Source of the DNA: Xestospongia bergquistia
Lineage: Eukaryota; Porifera; Demospongiae; Haplosclerida; Petrosiidae
Length of the DNA: 64,000 bases
Assembly: GCA_963965975.1 (NCBI GenBank)
Contig: OZ014411.1
Span: forward strand, 27,266,249-27,330,248
Direction: 5' to 3'
In this document: piece after piece, positions 60,067 to 64,000 of the stretch
Layout: every line of letters begins with the position of its first letter
Numbering within the stretch: the first letter of the stretch is position 1
Position numbers and translations under genes: made by a program
Notes under the pieces: generated by a model
What the model was told of the DNA's origin: nothing
Seen by the model: the letters and a program-made list of their open reading frames with translations, nothing else
The model's database searches: none

Positions 60067-60675
60067 ATGAATTTTCAAGTTGTAGTCATTTTGATTTATC
60101 TTCTAAGTAAGAATTGCAATAGTTACTGAATCTCAAGAACAAATTTAAGTTCTAGGGAACAGCCAAGATATTGAAGTGGCCAAGAGCCAGAACAAAACAA
60201 CAACGACTTCAAGAGAAAGTTATTCATTTTTTCAGCAGGTACTTTTATCACGGATGGAAGTTAACTATAAACTCACATTTATTGTATGTAAATTTTAGAT
60301 ATGGTCAAAACATAGTGGACTCTTAACAATATTAATTCTATTAACAACTTGTTTCATATCAACAGCTTTATGCTTGATAAGGTCAGTCATATATACTTAT
60401 ACATGTGTTATCAGCATTAATTTCATATGTACAATCATAGTATCATTGTTGTGTGTAAGTACCACTATGAAAAGAGTCTAATCATGGAAGGAACTACTAA
60501 TGTTACCAAAAAAATACTTGAAGATCCTCTAACCGATGTTATTGGTATTGATGATAAGGAATTTCCAATAAAAGAGATGTCTTCTGCTCTATATTTTGAA
60601 CCACCAACTGAAATATCGATAACTGACCATGAAAAGCAGCTAAAATATAATACATTTGAATCAAGATTATTGTAA
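60067..60675 (+). CDS. Small membrane protein of unknown family, 146 aa
   Basis: Four exons, 60067-60106, 60156-60238, 60299-60381 and 60441-60675, join in phase through introns of 49, 60 and 59 nt with GT..AG ends. The product begins MNFQVVVILIYLLRNSQDIE, has a Thr/Ser-rich stretch, then one long hydrophobic segment GLLTILILLTTCFISTALCL continuing into IRSIIVVCKYHY (about residues 46-77), and ends with an acidic, cytosolic-looking tail of about 65 residues (ILEDPLTDVIGIDDKEFPIK). The hydrophobic N-terminus could be a short signal sequence, giving a type I single-pass protein. I recognise no domain. Consistent phase across three tiny introns is the main support. Confidence 0.55.
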
Positions 60676-62322
60676 TAATTAATATATACAGAACTTGTTC
60701 ATTATTATCACTTTTTTTGTTTACAAGTTTTAGTTTACAAGTTTTACTATAACTAACATTTTCACTTTCAAGTTTATGAACCTGTTTAGTTCAAAACAGA
60801 AACCACAAAGTTACATTATTATATGGTCTCAGTCACAACATGTACAGATACCAAGTAAAGTGTCTTGGGTTGCAATATTATAAAATTGATTGGTCAATTT
60901 AATGAACATATCATTATACACTATTAAAATTAATTGCTTGATAAAACTAATACATTGTTATACAGGTTGGATATACATAGAACAATGTTTGTTTACTATT
61001 GTTTGCAATACATCAACCAATCAGATTTTACAATATACAAGTTGAATAGAGCAAACAACATAAATAGTCAATTTCATAATGCGTTTATATATAATTAGAT
61101 CTAGAACAGTGTTATATTTTCTGTTTGCATATGCAACCTGTATTACCCTGTATTACCATGTATTAATTAATTACATCAACCAATCAATTTTTACCATATG
61201 CAGTGTAACAAGATGTATGTATGTGAAGAAAACTGCTGTATTTACAGTTGTACACTTTCTTCTGATGAGTCTCTCTATAATTATAGTGTTAATTTAATAA
61301 TAATAATAACTGTTTGATGTTTTGAATGATCCTTAATTACTATAAGTATACATTGCCTAGAACAATTCAGTACATGCATACTGGCATGAAAATGTTGTAC
61401 TTGGTTAAGGGTCAGCCAAGACTACATTTCCTCTTAATTTATATCACACCAATAAGTTGACAAAGTTTGGAACAATTGGAATGGATGTTGTAGAGAGACT
61501 GAGAGATATGATAATGACTACTATATAAATACTTAAATGAACTAATGCACTTTCAGAAACTCCAGGGGAAAACCAAATTAATGAGTGGAGAGTAAATTGT
61601 GAGTGGAGCAGAAGTTAATAATTAAAAAATGAGATCTTCAAGAACTTTACTTGTGAGAGAGAAGAGAGAGATTGGGTAGTAATCAAAAGGGAATGAAGAA
61701 GGAGATTTAAATTTACAACGACCATCACTGCAATTAGTTTCACAAGCCAGATCCAACTCAAACTTGAATCATTTAATTGCAAATTATTGATCAACAAAAT
61801 AATATATGATAAGATAGATTCAAATTGGTATGAAATTATTAAAATGCAAGGTCTGTTACAGGTTTTAGAACAGATCATAGTTCATGTCAGTTCTGCAGGG
61901 AGTCAATCATACCTAATAAAATAACGGACTTCTACAAGTAATTTTGTCAAATGCCATCGCTAATAATCTACAAGTAATGGAATGCATACTTTAATAATCA
62001 TTATACCCCTAAATCCTAAATCTTAGAACCCATACATGCTAATTATACTATCTTTTACCACTGGATGTGTCGAAATTGTAATAAAAAAGCAAATTAAAGT
62101 AATAGTCAAGTCACAAATCAAAAGTTGTATAGAAGTAAATCAGAAATATCATTCTCCTCTATCATTGTGTCTGGTGGATGGAATGTAGCCAAGTTGAATG
62201 AATATTATTATTATTAAAATATAAATAAGTAAATGACAAATATAATGACACCATAATTATTATTATAAATATGTGTGTTTTTCAGTTAATAAATTAAAAT
62301 ATTATGATTGTTGCATTGTTCT
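60676..62322. other. Intergenic, no gene seen
   Basis: AT-rich DNA between two convergent genes. Frames at 61079-61297 and 61615-61878 are hydrophobic low-complexity translations without start context or splice support. Confidence 0.5.
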
Positions 62323-63728
62323 TCACACAACATACTTTAATACAAAATGTTTTAATCGTTCTCTGCTGTTACTATATCTGCTAGTGATTAGTGGTTGAAT
62401 TTCATCATCATCATCATTACTGGGAAGAGAGCCGTTATTAACATTGGCAAAATTTGATGAATTAATGGAATATTCAAAGCTCTCTGAGGATGACACACTT
62501 GCCTAAGACATAAAGAACACTTCGTTAATCATAAACATTGTTACTATTATATCATAAACATTTATCACAGTATATAACAAGAACAGAAGAAACCATGTCT
62601 TCTATTGTTGTATGTAGCTAGGCAACAATACAAGGTTAGTATCCATTCTATACACACTATAATTTCGTATGTACAACACCCACATTACAACTGTTTAGTA
62701 ATATTTGATGGTGGTTTTGAGATATTTCAATAAAATGTAACAATCAATAACCTCATAGACACAGCATGAATATACAAGGCTTGATAACTTAAATGTTCTT
62801 TGCTAGTTTCATTGAAGTTCTTACTTTTGTATTAAAACACTTTCTATAGCTTCTGAACATTTTAGTTAGGAAGTGATTGTGTGAGAATTATATGGTTAAT
62901 AATATGTAAATAGTGAATGACAATTCATCATGGCAAAATGCAAAGAACACCAATTACTTCATGTATTTCTAGATTATTACTTTCTAACATTATAGTTTTA
63001 ATATGGATTTGCAGAATTGAAATATCTATTGAATGACACAACAATTCTCTATAGCTTATTCCTAGCATAAGTTTTACTTACAATGTATTAGTGTTACACT
63101 CAAATGAACAGCATATATAACTGACCTTTTCAAGACTTTCTTTCTCCTTTGACTTCCTTTTGATTTCAATAAATTCAGAGAAACAAAATCCTAAAAATGC
63201 AATTCCAATCAACGCCATTCCAACGTAGACAACAAATTTAGCACTAGTATGATGAATCAGAAAATCCACTAATATTGACACAGGTATTGCCATAACTGTC
63301 CCCACACTAGAAGAATAATAACATACTAACTAATAAATATAAACTATAGATAATAGAAAATTGTGATGTAAATTTTATGAAAAAATTGATAAAAAATTAC
63401 TGCAATAAGTACAAGAGATTGTTCACTTTCATAAATTGCCAAGTTATTAAAATAATATACTCTTCATCAATAAATCACACATTCATGATACCAAAGAGAT
63501 TATTATAGTCACAAACCTTGCAAATAATGGAGATGATAGAGCTATACATACAAAAATAGCTGCATTAAATATCACATCTAATATTGCATTATAATACATC
63601 AGTTCTAATACATCTAAACAATAAGAGACATATAGGATAATATAGTTTAATATTATGATGAAATAGTCTTACCTACAGTAGGCCATACAAAAGGTTCAAA
63701 TGTGAAATGAAGAATAAAAAGAGGTGGC
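62323..63728 (-). CDS. SLC35F-like transporter, C-terminal exons (5' end outside window)
   Basis: Four exons join in phase: 63673-63728, 63517-63613, 63126-63306 and 62323-62502. They encode about 170 residues with three hydrophobic helices: AILDVIFNAAIFVCIALSSP, the VGTVMAIPVSILVDFLIHH segment, and FVVYVGMALIGIAFLGFCF. A hydrophilic cytosolic tail follows, with KRKSKEKESLEK and an acidic NDDDDEIQPLI motif. The pattern of a small-residue helix, S-x-G-x-x-x-x-x-PV-x-x-x-x-D and a final G-rich helix fits the end of drug/metabolite-superfamily carriers, closest in my memory to SLC35F3/F4 (thiamine) or F5. The substrate cannot be told from this part. The QPLI tail resembles a dileucine-type sorting signal. 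Confidence 0.6.
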
Positions 63729-64000
63729 CTGTGATAATAAGAAAGAATGTTAATTTAATTAATACTCTTAAGTTAGAAGTTATAAAGAAGATAAAAGCAA
63801 ATAGCATTCTTTAGTTCAACAATGCTAATAATTATATTCAAAAAGACATCATTCCTTTCACAGCAATATTATTTAAGTAAACACATTATAATATCATGTG
63901 ATCCATTTCTAATCCATGTTGCGTTAACTTCATTAAGTCACTAAGTACTCTACTATAGCACCTAACTAGACTAGACTAGATAGTTACTAGTTTAAATGCT
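63729..64000. other. Probable intron of the transporter gene
   Basis: No exon recognised before the window ends. A short TAGAC repeat (actagactagactagatagt) lies at 63965-63984. Confidence 0.4.

Noticed and set aside
61079..61297. Hydrophobic 72-codon frame
   Set aside because: AT-rich DNA commonly gives such frames; composition and context do not support a gene.

Overview
The window looks like metazoan nuclear DNA. It is AT-rich, it has spliced genes with very small introns (42 to 65 nt is common), and it carries orthologues of animal signalling and housekeeping genes: a Smad2/3-type R-Smad, a USP44/49 deubiquitinase, UAP1 and profilin. The compact introns, the DM9 proteins and the cysteine-rich fibrinogen-like secreted family suggest a demosponge such as Amphimedon. 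That assignment is inference, because I had no search tool. All exon boundaries below were read by eye from GT..AG sites and codon phase.

Layout. Positions 1-2900 hold two divergent DM9-repeat genes separated by a 338-bp palindromic MITE. A truncated dihydrodiol dehydrogenase fragment follows near 3.75 kb. Positions 4.7-17.5 kb hold a segmental duplication with two profilin genes. Between them sit a secreted cysteine-rich gene (copy A) and a complete 3.42-kb DNA transposon encoding a C2H2 zinc-finger protein and a six-exon SAM-domain protein. Positions 17.5-31 kb hold MITEs, retrotransposon scraps and three more members of the secreted family: B intact, C with a nonsense codon, D intact. Many orphaned first-exon fragments lie around them. 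Copy D sits in the spacer of a large imperfect inverted duplication, with arms at about 26.0-27.9 and 31.1-34.8 kb.

Positions 33.8-64 kb are an ordinary gene-dense stretch: UAP1 (-), a USP44/49 orthologue (+) with spectacular minisatellites in its introns, a Smad2/3 gene (-), a non-LTR retroposon with a 5' inversion, a small orphan membrane-protein gene (+), and the 3' part of an SLC35F-like transporter gene (-).

The most unusual items are these. The zinc-finger/SAM transposon has a 2-bp TA target duplication proven by two empty sites in the same window. The secreted family has a 42-nt first intron that is in frame and stop-free in copies A to C, while copy D carries a 50-nt version that must be spliced. 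The Smad has a non-canonical C-terminal tail. A 13-bp minisatellite of about 1.2 kb is open in several frames on both strands. A Penelope-like remnant has 70-bp inverted arms and a hammerhead-like core.
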